Shown in pieces: positions 19,018 to 27,475 of a DNA stretch of 64,000 nt. The notes beneath the pieces are model-generated. The model was given only the letters and a program-made list of their open reading frames with translations, had not been told where the DNA came from and ran no database searches. Every line of letters starts with the position of its first letter. Within the stretch, counting starts at the first letter, position 1. Source of the DNA: Gemmatimonadaceae bacterium (GTDB lineage Bacteria; Gemmatimonadota; Gemmatimonadetes; Gemmatimonadales; Gemmatimonadaceae). The stretch covers positions 24,773-88,772 of the forward strand of contig JADZAN010000032.1 of assembly GCA_020852815.1 (NCBI GenBank), in the 5' to 3' direction. The translations under genes were made by a program, and so were the position numbers.

Positions 19018-19586
19018 GCCAGCCGCCGGCGTCCGTTGCGGCTGGCGGCGCGCACGACGGCGGCGCGCGGATCCGGCGCGCGGCACGCGCCGATGCGGCC
19101 GCCCTGGCCGCCCTCGCCGCGCGCACCTTCGACGAGACCTTTGGCGCCAGCAGCAGCGCCGAGGACCTGGCGTTGCACCTGGCGAAGTCGTACGGCGAGG
19201 CGCGGCAGCTCTCGGAGATCGAGGACCCGGCGTGGGACTCGCTCCTGGCCGAAGCCGGCGGGACGCTCGCCGGCTTCGCGCAGCTGCGCGTGGGGGGCAC
19301 CCCCGACAGCGTGACGCAGCCGCATCCGGTGGAGTTGTACCGTTTCTACGTCGACCGTCCGTGGCACGGGCGCGGCGTGGCCCAGGTGCTGATGGCCGCC
19401 GTGGTGGAGGCGGCGCGAGATCGCCACGCCGACGCGATCTGGCTCAGCGTGTGGGAGCACAACCCGCGCGCCCAGGCCTTCTACGCCAAGTGCGGCTTTG
19501 CCAAGGCGGGCGAGAAGGACTTCGTCGTCGGGACCGACGTGCAGACGGACTGGGTGATGGTGTGCCCGCTGGCATCCGATCGGTAG
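19014..19586 (+). CDS. GNAT-family N-acetyltransferase
   Basis: 190 residues. The acetyl-CoA motif A region is RPWHGRGVAQVLMAAVVEAA, followed by SVWEHNPRAQAFYAKCGF, typical of small-molecule or peptide-N-terminal GNATs. It overlaps the upstream secreted-protein gene (ATGA) and sits between two paralogous secreted-protein genes. The substrate cannot be read from the sequence. Confidence 0.88.
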   Translation: MSQPPASVAAGGAHDGGARIRRAARADAAALAALAARTFDETFGASSSAEDLALHLAKSYGEARQLSEIEDPAWDSLLAEAGGTLAGFAQLRVGGTPDSVTQPHPVELYRFYVDRPWHGRGVAQVLMAAVVEAARDRHADAIWLSVWEHNPRAQAFYAKCGFAKAGEKDFVVGTDVQTDWVMVCPLASDR

Positions 19587-19659
19587 CACGCACTCTTGCC
19601 GAGCGCCCCGGTTTGGCGTTCGATTCATCCATCGCCCACTTCACTCAATCGTCACGACC

Positions 19660-20202
19660 GTGCGCCTTCACCCGCTAGCCCTCGTCGTAGCCGCCGCCGC
19701 GATCGCCGTGGCCGCCCCGCGCGCCCACGCGCAGGTGCGCGTCCGCATCGGCATCATCGGTCACGACGGCCCCGTGGCCGTCGACTCGCTGGCGACCGCC
19801 ATCTCCATCGCCGCGCCGCGCGCCGTGGTCTTTCACCAGGCGGCGCAGGTGTTCGCCGAACTCAAGGTGCAGGTCGACGCGCGCGACTCGGTGCGCGGCA
19901 TGGTCGGCATCACCAGCTCGCCCAAGATGCGTCAGTTCGCGGGGCGTTCCATCTCGCGGTGGCTCAACTGCGGTTCCGGGATCACCGGCTCCAACGCCGA
20001 CAACTGGCGGGTGTACATCACGGCCTACGCCTTCGTGGACGCCGCCGACTCCGCCACCACCACGTTGCGCCTGGCGATGGTGGGAGGTGCACAGGACGTG
20101 CAGGGGACGTCGACCGAACCCGTCGCCTGCGGGAGCACCGGCGGCTTCGAGACGATGTTCGCCGACCGGGTGAAGACGCGCATCGCGCAGGGGCTCCCGT
20201 GA
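19660..20202 (+). CDS. secreted protein of unknown function, paralogue of 18451-19017
   Basis: 180 residues from a GTG start at 19660, with a clear signal peptide (LALVVAAAAIAVAAPRAHA, then QVRVR). The core FAGRSISRWLNCGSGITGSN and EPVACGSTGGFETMF aligns with the gene at 18451, conserving both Cys. Length and layout match, so the pair arose by duplication with the acetyltransferase gene between them. Function unknown. Confidence 0.68.
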   Translation: MRLHPLALVVAAAAIAVAAPRAHAQVRVRIGIIGHDGPVAVDSLATAISIAAPRAVVFHQAAQVFAELKVQVDARDSVRGMVGITSSPKMRQFAGRSISRWLNCGSGITGSNADNWRVYITAYAFVDAADSATTTLRLAMVGGAQDVQGTSTEPVACGSTGGFETMFADRVKTRIAQGLP

Positions 20203-20222
20203 TCGCCTGACCAGGCGTGCAT

Positions 20223-20271
20223 GATGCAAGAGGCGCCGGTGCGATTGGTTCGCGCCGGCGCCTCGTGCATC
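20223..20271. terminator. bidirectional hairpin between convergent genes
   Basis: A long imperfect stem: outer arms GATGCA/TGCATC and inner 14-bp arms 20230-20243 with 20251-20264 around a 7-base loop. It sits between the secreted-protein gene (plus) and the DUF1269 gene (minus), so it probably ends both transcripts. No T-run is present. Confidence 0.6.
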
Positions 20272-20308
20272 TTCGTGGTCGCGGTTCTGTGCGTTGCGTT
20301 GGGCCCGT

Positions 20309-20806
20309 TCAGCTCGCGCCGCCGCCGCGCATCCGCTCGATCGCGGCCGCCAGGTCGGGCTCGAAGCCGCTTCCGATCACCACGCCTCCGCCAGCCGCAA
20401 TCACCTGTTCGGCGTGGGCAAGATCGTCCTCGCGCACCAGCGCCACGATCATCGAGGCTCCCATCTCCAGCCCGCTCCCAAGCTGGCGCAGCGTGTCGTC
20501 GGGAAAGCCGGCGTCGATGAAGTAGGCGGCCAGCCCCCCGGCCAGCGCTCCCACGACGGGACCGATCCCCGGGAGGACGATGGCCGCCAGGGCGCCAACC
20601 GCCGCACTCTTGCCGATCCCCCAGTCCTGCGTCTCGTGGAAGCCGACCTTGCCATCGGCCTCGCGCTCGATCAGCGCCACATTGCCGAGCCGCGCGCCAG
20701 CATTCTTGAGTTGGTCGAGCCCGCTCTTCGCGCCCCCCGCCGTGGGGTAGCGTGCGATGACGATCTTGCGGGAAACGGACGGCGGGGTGGGAACTGGGCT
20801 GCTCAT
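20309..20806 (-). CDS. DUF1269-family protein
   Basis: 165 residues. A Gly/Ala-rich central segment (AAVGALAAIVLPGIGPVVGALAG, written here only in part) could span or dip into the membrane, flanked by two similar alpha/beta halves (KIVIARYPTAGGAKSGLDQL and MGASMIVALVREDDLAHAEQ). That layout is the DUF1269 membrane-associated family, whose role is unknown. Single gene, converging on the secreted-protein gene. Confidence 0.75.
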   Translation of the reverse strand: MSSPVPTPPSVSRKIVIARYPTAGGAKSGLDQLKNAGARLGNVALIEREADGKVGFHETQDWGIGKSAAVGALAAIVLPGIGPVVGALAGGLAAYFIDAGFPDDTLRQLGSGLEMGASMIVALVREDDLAHAEQVIAAGGGVVIGSGFEPDLAAAIERMRGGGAS

Positions 20807-20966
20807 GACAGGCTCCGGCGAGGATGATTCCTATATCGCACCTGCGCGCCATCCGTGCAACCGTCGGTGTCGTCGCGCATGGCGAGCGGAATGGAGCCGC
20901 GATAACGTTCGAACCTGCCGGCGCCACATGCGTTGACCTCGCCTGGCCACCCTCACCACGTCGATC

Positions 20967-21368
20967 ATGCACCGATCGCACCTCGCCCTCGCCATGCTCC
21001 TCGCCGCCCCAAGCGCGCACGCCACCGTGCAGCCACGGTGGCAGGAGATCGGAAAGACGCGCACCGGGAACCCCGTCTATGTCGACGCGCGCACGGTGAA
21101 GAAGGGAAAGGATGGAATCGTCAACGCAACCATCCGCGTCGTGTACACCACGCCGGTCAAGTCACCCAAGGGCGAACTGACCGCCTCGCGCGCCGTGGCC
21201 ATGTTCGACTGCGCGAAGATGACCTTCGCCACGAAGGAGAACGCCACATACATCGACGAGAAGAGCAACACCGTCTTCCAGCGCACGGTCAACAAGCAGC
21301 CGGGCTTTGGACCTGCCATTGCAGGCAACTTTGCCGACGTCGCATTGCAGCACCTGTGCAAGCCGTGA
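20967..21368 (+). CDS. small secreted protein, surface-adhesin E-like
   Basis: 133 residues with a signal peptide (LALAMLLAAPSAHA). The mature part reads WQEIGKTRTGNPVYVDARTV, then repeated beta strands and FDCAKMTFATKENATY, matching the small adhesin-E/DUF-type domain in which a W..iG...g..vyvD pattern is conserved. Two Cys may form a disulfide. Function is probably extracytoplasmic; actual adhesion is not supported by the sequence alone. Confidence 0.65.
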   Translation: MHRSHLALAMLLAAPSAHATVQPRWQEIGKTRTGNPVYVDARTVKKGKDGIVNATIRVVYTTPVKSPKGELTASRAVAMFDCAKMTFATKENATYIDEKSNTVFQRTVNKQPGFGPAIAGNFADVALQHLCKP

Positions 21369-21414
21369 TACGCGCGCCCGGCGCCGCTGCCTGACCGCAC
21401 GCCGCCGCCTAACG

Positions 21415-21471
21415 GCGCGCCGGTAGCCTGACCGCGCGCCGGTGGCCTGACTGCGCGCCAGTAGCCTAACT
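21415..21471. repeat. 19-bp tandem repeat, three copies
   Basis: Three adjacent copies of GCGCGCCGGTAGCCTGACC with two to four differences each (21415-21433, 21434-21452, 21453-21471). The last copy supplies the stop codon of the DUF456 gene, so repeat-number changes would shift only the downstream flank. Confidence 0.85.
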
Positions 21472-21963
21472 GCGCGCCGCCGCGAAGAGCAGGACCACCG
21501 CCATCGCGCACCCCAGCCCGGTCTTGGCCGCGGCGGCCGCGATGCGCCCCAACAGCGCCCCCCATGCCACGCGCGTGGCGCTCCCGCGCGTCGACTCGGC
21601 GCGGGTGAGTTCGAGCAACAGCGCCCCCGCGAACGCCCCAATGAACGCGCCGATCACGCTCCCGATCACCGGGATCGGAATTCCCACCACCGCCCCCACC
21701 AAGCCGCCGGCAATCGCCCCCCACCCCGCGCGCGGCGATCCGCCGTAACGCTTCGTGTAGCGCGCGGCGAGGGTGAACTCGAGGACTTCGGCCACCAGCG
21801 CCAACGCCGCCGCCACGCCCAGCGCCACCGCACCGATCTGCGCCGCCGGGACGAGCCAGTCGTACAGCAGCGCCGCGCCGAGCATCAGCCAGAGCCCCGG
21901 AAGGCCGAGCGCGACCAGGAAGATCGACACGACGAAGACAGCGGCAAGGATGATGAGCGACAT
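21466..21963 (-). CDS. DUF456-family membrane protein
   Basis: 165 residues, very hydrophobic, four to five transmembrane segments. The glycine-rich repeats GAIAGGLVGAVVGIPIPVIG and GAFIGAFAGALLLEL match DUF456 proteins, which resemble glycine-zipper membrane proteins. Function unknown. Its 3' end is built from a 19-bp tandem repeat. Confidence 0.85.
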   Translation of the reverse strand: MSLIILAAVFVVSIFLVALGLPGLWLMLGAALLYDWLVPAAQIGAVALGVAAALALVAEVLEFTLAARYTKRYGGSPRAGWGAIAGGLVGAVVGIPIPVIGSVIGAFIGAFAGALLLELTRAESTRGSATRVAWGALLGRIAAAAAKTGLGCAMAVVLLFAAARS

Positions 21964-22099
21964 GGCCTAAAGGAAAGAAGAACGGCGCGGGTGTGGCGTC
22001 GACTGACACCACAACTCCGCGCCGAATCCCTACGGCAATGCATGCGCAACGGATTCGCCGCTCGCCGCGAGCGGCGGCCGGCGCCCGCCGAGTCCCCGC

Positions 22100-23005
22100 T
22101 CAGGCCACGGAGGCGACGCTCGCTTCCTTGAGCAGTTCGGAGACCAGCGCGACATCGGTAGGCGATGAGTCGAGCAACGGGAGGCGCACCGGGCCGCCGC
22201 GCAGCCCGACCTTCTCCATTGCCACCTTCACCCCCGGGATCCCCATGCGGCCGACGACTTCGAGCGCCAGCGGGGTGAGACGGCGCTGCGCCTCCGACGC
22301 TTCGGGCTCGAGCTTGACGGCGGCATGGCGCGCGACCTCGAGCGTGAGTTCGGTCGCGAAGAGGGCCACGGCGAGGATCCCTCCCACCACGCCCATTTCC
22401 AGCGCCTTGCGCCACGTCCCGCCATGCCCGGTAATGACGCCGAAGGTGGGCCCCTGCACCAGCAGGTACTTCGCCAGCGTGTCCAGGTCGCCTGACGAGT
22501 CCTTCATCCCGACGATGTTGTCATGCTCCGCCAGCCGCAACACGAGTTCCGGCTCGAGCCGGAAGTGCATGTACTTGGGGATGTTGTACAGCAGCACCGG
22601 GACCGGCGACTCGTCGGCAACGCGCGTGTAGTGCGCATGCAGCGCGGTGCTGGACATGGCGTTGCTGTAGTAGTGCGGTGCCACGACGAGGCAGGCGTTG
22701 GCGCCGCGTTCCGCCGCCTCCTTGCAGCGCCGGACGCAGGCCTTGGTCGACTCGGCCCCGGTGCCGACGATGAGCTGCTTGTCGGACGGGATGACCGAGC
22801 GTGCCATTTCCACGAGTCGCTGGCGCTCTCCTTCCTCGAGCAGCGCGGCCTCGCCCGTCGAGCCGGCCACGACCACGCCGTCCAGCCCGCCCGCGATGTG
22901 CGCCTTGAGGTTGGTGCCGAAGGCGTCGAGGTCGAGTTCGCCGCGACGGTCGAAGGTCGTGATGACCGGCCCAAAGATGCCCTTGATCGACGGGATCACT
23001 GCCAC
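22100..23005 (-). CDS. dihydrodipicolinate synthase / N-acetylneuraminate lyase family aldolase
   Basis: 301 residues from a GTG start at 23005. TIM-barrel aldolase with the substrate loop VVVAGSTGEAALL, the catalytic Tyr in LLYNIPKYM and the Schiff-base Lys in IVGMKDSSGD. These features define the DapA/NanA superfamily. Whether it is DapA itself or a 4-hydroxy-2-oxoglutarate-type aldolase is unclear; no lysine-pathway neighbour supports dapA. It overlaps the PilT-like gene by 10 bases. Confidence 0.88.
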   Translation of the reverse strand: MAVIPSIKGIFGPVITTFDRRGELDLDAFGTNLKAHIAGGLDGVVVAGSTGEAALLEEGERQRLVEMARSVIPSDKQLIVGTGAESTKACVRRCKEAAERGANACLVVAPHYYSNAMSSTALHAHYTRVADESPVPVLLYNIPKYMHFRLEPELVLRLAEHDNIVGMKDSSGDLDTLAKYLLVQGPTFGVITGHGGTWRKALEMGVVGGILAVALFATELTLEVARHAAVKLEPEASEAQRRLTPLALEVVGRMGIPGVKVAMEKVGLRGGPVRLPLLDSSPTDVALVSELLKEASVASVA

Positions 23006-24138
23006 ATCCCTCCGTTTGCGCTGAGGTTGAGGTCCCCGCCGAAGCCGTCGGCGGGGACGCTGAGGTCGTTGCTCCCCTTCTTGAAGTCCGACATTTGCAG
23101 CTGGAAGTCCGCCGGGCGCGTGGAGGCCGCCAGCGCCACGTCGAACGACACCAGCCCGGTGGTCACCATCTCCGCCAGGTGCTGGTCGAACGTCTGCATG
23201 CCGTACTGCACCCGCCCCTCGGCCATGTAGTCGCGGATCTCCCCAACGTTCTGCTGCAGGATGAGGTCGCGGATGGTGGGGGTGTTGATCATGATCTCGC
23301 AGGCCACGGCGCGCCCATGCCCGTCGGCGCGCGGCAGCAGCCGCTGCGAGATCACCGCATGCAGCGACTCCGCCAGGCGCAAGCGCACCACCTCCTGCTC
23401 CTCCGGCGGGAACATCGACACGATGCGCATGATCGTCGTCTGCGCGTCGGGCGTGTGCACCGTCGCCAGCAGCAAGTGCCCCGTCTCGGCCGCCTTCATC
23501 GCCGTGTCGATCGTCTCCGGGTCACGCAACTCGCCCAGGACGATCACGTCCGGGTCCTGCCGCAGTGCTGCCTTGAGCCCCTGCCGGAAATTCTCGGTGT
23601 CGACCCCGATCTCGCGCTGCGTGATCGAGCTGCGCACGTCTCGATGCAGGAACTCGATCGGCTCCTCCAGCGTGACGATGTGCTTCTCGACGTTGGTGTT
23701 GATGTGCGAGATCATCCCCGCCAGCGTCGACGACTTCCCCGAACCCGTCACCCCCGTCACCAGCACCATCCCGCGCTCGGCGAGCGCGATGCTCTCCAGC
23801 ACCGGCGGCAGCGCCAGCTCGCTGATGCTCGGCACCTTGAATGGGATCACGCGCATCACGATCATGAAGCTCGAGCGCTGCCGCAGGATGTTCACGCGGA
23901 AGCGCCCGATTCCCGGCGCCCCCCACGAGCAGTCGTAGTCGAGCAGCGAGTCGATCCGCTCCTTCACCTTCTCATTGGCGATGAGGCGCATCGCGATCGC
24001 CCGCGTCTGCTCGGGCGTCAGCGCCTGCTTGGTCATCGCCACCAGCTTCCCGTCGATGCGCGCGCGAAAGACGTCCCCGGCCTTGATGTGCAGGTCCGAA
24101 GCACCGCGATCGACGGCCGCCTTGATGATCTTCTCCAC
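22996..24138 (-). CDS. pilT: PilT-family twitching-motility ATPase
   Basis: 380 residues. The N-terminal domain (GASDLHIKAGDVFRARIDG) and the RecA-like core with Walker A VTGVTGSGKSSTLA, Asp box VTLEEPIEFLH, Walker B VIVLGELRDPETI and the His box GHLLLATVHT are all present, as in pilus-retraction ATPases. The family's C-terminal AIRNLI-like motif reads TPTIRDLI. No other pilus gene is nearby, so its partners are elsewhere. The C-terminal tail (about 25 residues) is Gly/Asn-rich. It is probably cotranscribed with the aldolase gene. Confidence 0.9.
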   Translation of the reverse strand: MEKIIKAAVDRGASDLHIKAGDVFRARIDGKLVAMTKQALTPEQTRAIAMRLIANEKVKERIDSLLDYDCSWGAPGIGRFRVNILRQRSSFMIVMRVIPFKVPSISELALPPVLESIALAERGMVLVTGVTGSGKSSTLAGMISHINTNVEKHIVTLEEPIEFLHRDVRSSITQREIGVDTENFRQGLKAALRQDPDVIVLGELRDPETIDTAMKAAETGHLLLATVHTPDAQTTIMRIVSMFPPEEQEVVRLRLAESLHAVISQRLLPRADGHGRAVACEIMINTPTIRDLILQQNVGEIRDYMAEGRVQYGMQTFDQHLAEMVTTGLVSFDVALAASTRPADFQLQMSDFKKGSNDLSVPADGFGGDLNLSANGGMWQ

Positions 24139-24141
24139 GAA

Positions 24142-25185
24142 TCAGTATCCCGCGTCCTTGTCGACCACGTTGCGAAGCGGTTCGCCTCGCGCGTAGGCCC
24201 ACCAGTTGTCCAGGAAGAGGTCGAGCGCACGCCGCCAGAACAGCCGGGGCGACACATACGCCACGTGCGGTGTCACGAGGGCATTCGGGAGCGACCACAG
24301 CGAACTGGTCGCCGGCAACGGTTCCTCCTGAAACACGTCCAGCACCGCCCCACGAATCTGCCCATCGGCGAGCCCTCGCGCGAGCGCCACTTCGTCCAGC
24401 AGCGCGCCGCGCGCCACGTTCACCACGATCGCGCCGCGCGGGAGGGCCGCCAGCCGCTCGGCGCCCAGCACCCCGCGCGTCTCGGGCGTCAGCGGCGCGG
24501 CGAGCACCACCACGTCAGACTCCGCCAGGGCGCCGTCCAGCGCGTCGAGGGCAATCATCGCGTCGAACGCCGGCGGCGGCGCCAGGTGCAAGCGGCGCCG
24601 GACCCCCGTCACCCGGGCGGCCCCAAGCGCACGGAACCGACGCCCGATCGCCGTGCCGAGCCCCCCGGCGCCAATGATGAGGACGCGGCACTCGCACAGC
24701 TCGCGCATCGCCACCCGCTCGTCGGTGAACGGCGTCTTGTCCCATCGCCGCCCCTGGCGCAGCTCTACCGCGTAGTCGAAGCCGCGCAGGAAGTGCAGGA
24801 CGCCGCCGACCACGTGCTCGGCGATACTCTCCCCCATCGTCCCCGCCGAGTTGGTGAACACCACGTCGCTCGCCACCAGCGCCGGGAAGAGCGACTTCCC
24901 GACGCCAGCCGCCGCCGAATGCACCCAACGTAGCCTCGGCGCCGCGGCAAAGAGCGCCTCGGCGATTCCCCAGCCGAAGTACACCTCCATCTCCGGGGCC
25001 TCGCGCAGCGCCCCAGCCGTGACCACGTGCCCGGCGTCGGTGTGGAAGGGAGTGGCGTCGTCGAGGATTTCCACCGACCAGCCGGGAGGGGCTGCCGCGG
25101 CGATGCGCTCCAGCCCCTGTGCGGGGAGCGACCAGTTGCGCGCCTGGGCGCTGACTTCCACGACCAGGCGGCGGGGGGCGATCAT
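24142..25185 (-). CDS. D-2-hydroxyacid dehydrogenase (NAD-dependent)
   Basis: 347 residues from ATG 25185, which overlaps the trpS stop (ATGA). The Rossmann motif VLIIGAGGLGTAIGRRFRAL, the catalytic Arg in VVNVARGALLDE, the Glu in VFQEEPLP and the His in LVTPHVAYVS match the D-isomer-specific 2-hydroxyacid dehydrogenases (GhrA/SerA-like). The substrate is probably a 2-ketoacid such as glyoxylate or hydroxypyruvate; sequence alone cannot decide. Confidence 0.88.
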   Translation of the reverse strand: MIAPRRLVVEVSAQARNWSLPAQGLERIAAAAPPGWSVEILDDATPFHTDAGHVVTAGALREAPEMEVYFGWGIAEALFAAAPRLRWVHSAAAGVGKSLFPALVASDVVFTNSAGTMGESIAEHVVGGVLHFLRGFDYAVELRQGRRWDKTPFTDERVAMRELCECRVLIIGAGGLGTAIGRRFRALGAARVTGVRRRLHLAPPPAFDAMIALDALDGALAESDVVVLAAPLTPETRGVLGAERLAALPRGAIVVNVARGALLDEVALARGLADGQIRGAVLDVFQEEPLPATSSLWSLPNALVTPHVAYVSPRLFWRRALDLFLDNWWAYARGEPLRNVVDKDAGY

Positions 25186-26156
25186 GCCAACCCCATGCGC
25201 TCCCGCACCTCGGCCATCGTCGTCCGCGCCACCGCGCGCGCGCGCTGCGCGCCGTCGCCTAACGCGTCGGTCACCAGCGACGGGCGCGCGGCCAGCTCCG
25301 CGGCCCGGCTCCGGATGGGGACGAGCTCGACTTCCATCGACTCGGCCAGCACCTTCTTGCAGTCGATGCACCCCCAGCCCGCGCTGCGGCACATCGCCGC
25401 CACGTGCGCCTGCGTCGACTCAGGGCTAAACGCCTTGTGCAGTTGGAAGATGTTGCAGACGTCGGGGTTGCCGGGGTCGGTGCGCTTGACGCGCGCCGGG
25501 TCGGTCATCGCCGGGCGCAGCTTCTCCCAGATCGACTTCGGGTCCTCGAGCAGCGCGATCGTGTTCCCCAGCGACTTCGACATCTTGGCCTGCCCGTCGA
25601 GGCCGAGGATGCGTCGCGTCGGCGTGAGGCGGGCCTGCGGCTCGGGAAAGTAGCCCTCCCCGAAGCGGGCGTTCCAGCGCCGGGCAATCTCGCGCGACAG
25701 CTCCAGGTGCTGGACCTGGTCCTCGCCGACGGGGACGATGTCGGCGTGATAGAGGAGGATGTCGGCCGCTTGCAGGACGGGGTAATTCAGGATCCCCGCC
25801 ACCACACTTTCCTGGCGCGCCGCCTTGTCCTTGAACTGTGTCTGCCGCTCGAGCTCGCCCAGCGGCGTGATCGCGTTGAACGCCCACGCCAGCTCCGTGT
25901 GCTCCGGCACGTCGGACTGCACAAAGAGCGTCGTGGTCGACGGGTCGATCCCCGCCGCGAGCAGCGACGTGGCCATCTCGTGCGTGCGCGTGCGCAGCTC
26001 GTCCGGGACGAACGGCTGCGTGATCGCATGGTAGTTGACGACGCAGATGAAGGACTCGAACTCGCGCTGGAGCGTGACCCAGTTCTTCACGGCCCCGAGG
26101 TAATTCCCGATATGCAGTTCCCCGGAGGGCTGGATTCCGCTAAAGATTCTTGGCAT
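25182..26156 (-). CDS. trpS: tryptophanyl-tRNA synthetase
   Basis: 324 residues, class I synthetase that charges tRNA-Trp. HIGH-type motif SGELHIGNYLGA and KMSKS-type motif GQAKMSKSLGNT are intact, as is the family start MPRIFSGIQPSG. First gene of the unit trpS-dehydrogenase-pilT-aldolase, divergent from the inositol-monophosphatase gene. Confidence 0.98.
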   Translation of the reverse strand: MPRIFSGIQPSGELHIGNYLGAVKNWVTLQREFESFICVVNYHAITQPFVPDELRTRTHEMATSLLAAGIDPSTTTLFVQSDVPEHTELAWAFNAITPLGELERQTQFKDKAARQESVVAGILNYPVLQAADILLYHADIVPVGEDQVQHLELSREIARRWNARFGEGYFPEPQARLTPTRRILGLDGQAKMSKSLGNTIALLEDPKSIWEKLRPAMTDPARVKRTDPGNPDVCNIFQLHKAFSPESTQAHVAAMCRSAGWGCIDCKKVLAESMEVELVPIRSRAAELAARPSLVTDALGDGAQRARAVARTTMAEVRERMGLA

Positions 26157-26293
26157 GCGGGCAAACTAAGGGGGCTCACTTTCCCGTCGCAACGCGATTG
26201 CCGCGAGCGGCCCGCGCAGTTCCGCGCGCTCCCTTGGCATTCCCGTCACGCTCCATTCGCGCGTCATTCGCGATAGAATGGCGTTCCATTTGA

Positions 26294-26326
26294 GCTCCAT
26301 TCGCGCTCCAATCGCGCTCCATTCCC
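26294..26326. repeat. 11-bp tandem repeat in the trpS/suhB spacer
   Basis: Three adjacent copies of GCTCCATTCGC (the second has an A for T, the third ends CCC), with a separate copy at about 26250. They lie immediately upstream of the GTG start of the inositol-monophosphatase gene, within the divergent promoter region. Confidence 0.8.
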
Positions 26327-26338
26327 ACCCTCACCGCC

Positions 26339-27157
26339 GTGTCCACCACTCCACCAACGCCCGCGCGCGAACCCGTGCTGCAGCAGCTGCTGCTCGATGC
26401 CGCGGTGCACGCGGCACGTCTTGGCGCCGAATTCGTGCGCTCACGCACCGGCGATCTCGCCACGCTCGACTGGCAGGTGAAATCGCGGGCCGACTTCGTC
26501 AGCGAGGTCGACCTGGGCGCGGAGACCCGCATTGCCGAGTACCTCGGCCAGCGCGTCCCCGAGGCGCTCGTGCTGGGGGAGGAGCTGACACCGGGGGCCG
26601 CTTCGGCCGATGGGATCGTCTTTGTCGTGGACCCGCTCGACGGCACGACCAACTTCCTGCACGGCTATCCGGAGTACGCAGTGTCGATCGGGGCGATGGT
26701 GGGTGGGGAGCTGTCGGTGGGTGTCGTCCTGCAGATTCCGCAGGGGACGCTGTACAGCGCGCTGGCCGGCGGGGGGGCGTATTGCGATGGTGAGCGCATC
26801 TCGGTGTCGGCCACGACCCAGCCGCTGCGCGCCCTGTTGGCGACCGGCTTCCCGTTCAAGCGGGCCGACGAGGTGGAGCCCTACCTGCGGCAGCTACGCC
26901 GCGTGATGACCCAGGTGTCCGGGGTACGACGCGCCGGGAGCGCGTCGCTCGATCTCGCGAACGTGGCGGCGGGGCGCTTCGACGCTTTCTGGGAGCTGTC
27001 GCTGGCGCCGTGGGACATAGCCGCGGGGATCCTCCTGGTGCGTGAGGCAGGCGGTCGCGTGAGCGACGTCACCGGCGCCGAGATCCAGCCCGCGCACACG
27101 TCGGTGGTGGCGTCGAACGGGGTGATGCACGAGTGGTTGCTGGGGGAGTTGCGGTAG
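26339..27157 (+). CDS. suhB: inositol-monophosphatase family protein
   Basis: 272 residues from a GTG start. Metal-binding motif DPLDGTTNFLHGYP and the C-terminal signature WDIAAGILLVREAGG are intact, with the Glu of LGEELTPG. Such enzymes dephosphorylate inositol-1-phosphate or related sugar phosphates using Mg2+. The suhB name is by family only; the substrate could differ. Confidence 0.9.
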   Translation: MSTTPPTPAREPVLQQLLLDAAVHAARLGAEFVRSRTGDLATLDWQVKSRADFVSEVDLGAETRIAEYLGQRVPEALVLGEELTPGAASADGIVFVVDPLDGTTNFLHGYPEYAVSIGAMVGGELSVGVVLQIPQGTLYSALAGGGAYCDGERISVSATTQPLRALLATGFPFKRADEVEPYLRQLRRVMTQVSGVRRAGSASLDLANVAAGRFDAFWELSLAPWDIAAGILLVREAGGRVSDVTGAEIQPAHTSVVASNGVMHEWLLGELR

Positions 27158-27174
27158 GCCGGGGGGGCGGCGGG

Positions 27175-27216
27175 CGCGGAGCGGGGGGCGCGGAGCGGGG
27201 GGCGCGGAGCGGGGGG
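27175..27216. repeat. 14-bp tandem repeat, three copies
   Basis: Three identical copies of CGCGGAGCGGGGGG just past the suhB stop. The runs of six G on the plus strand could form G-quadruplex-like structures. Confidence 0.9.
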
Positions 27217-27391
27217 CGCGGGCGTCGAGAGCGCGGCGTTCAGCCCACGCGCTCCGCACGCGCGCAACGGAAGGATGACGAGCGCAATGGAATGATGATG
27301 CATTCGGCCGTGCGCGCGCACAGATTCTGTTTCGGGGGGGGCCCCCCACACCCTCACCCACCCACCCCCCCCGGATGAACACGCCCCCCGC

Positions 27392-27451
27392 CCCCAGCCT
27401 TCGCCGGGGCACGCCTCTCGTCCCCAGCTTTCGCTGGGGCAGGCCTCTCGT
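27392..27451. repeat. 30-bp intergenic stem-loop element, two tandem copies
   Basis: Copies at 27392-27421 and 27422-27451, each CCCCAGCYTTCGCYGGGGCA followed by SGCCTCTCGT. The first part forms a stem CCCCAGC/GCTGGGG with a short loop. Related single copies occur at 41898 and 43630. Confidence 0.85.
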
Positions 27452-27475
27452 CTTCTCGTCCTCTCGTCCTCTCCC

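Larger units (their letters stand above)
27158..27475. other. repeat-rich intergenic stretch, no gene
   Basis: About 320 bases between suhB and ftcD. It contains a 14-bp GC-rich tandem repeat, a short G- and C-run-rich centre, and two tandem copies of a 30-bp stem-loop element followed by CTCGTCYTCTCGTC runs that lead up to the ftcD start. I see no coding potential. Confidence 0.7.
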
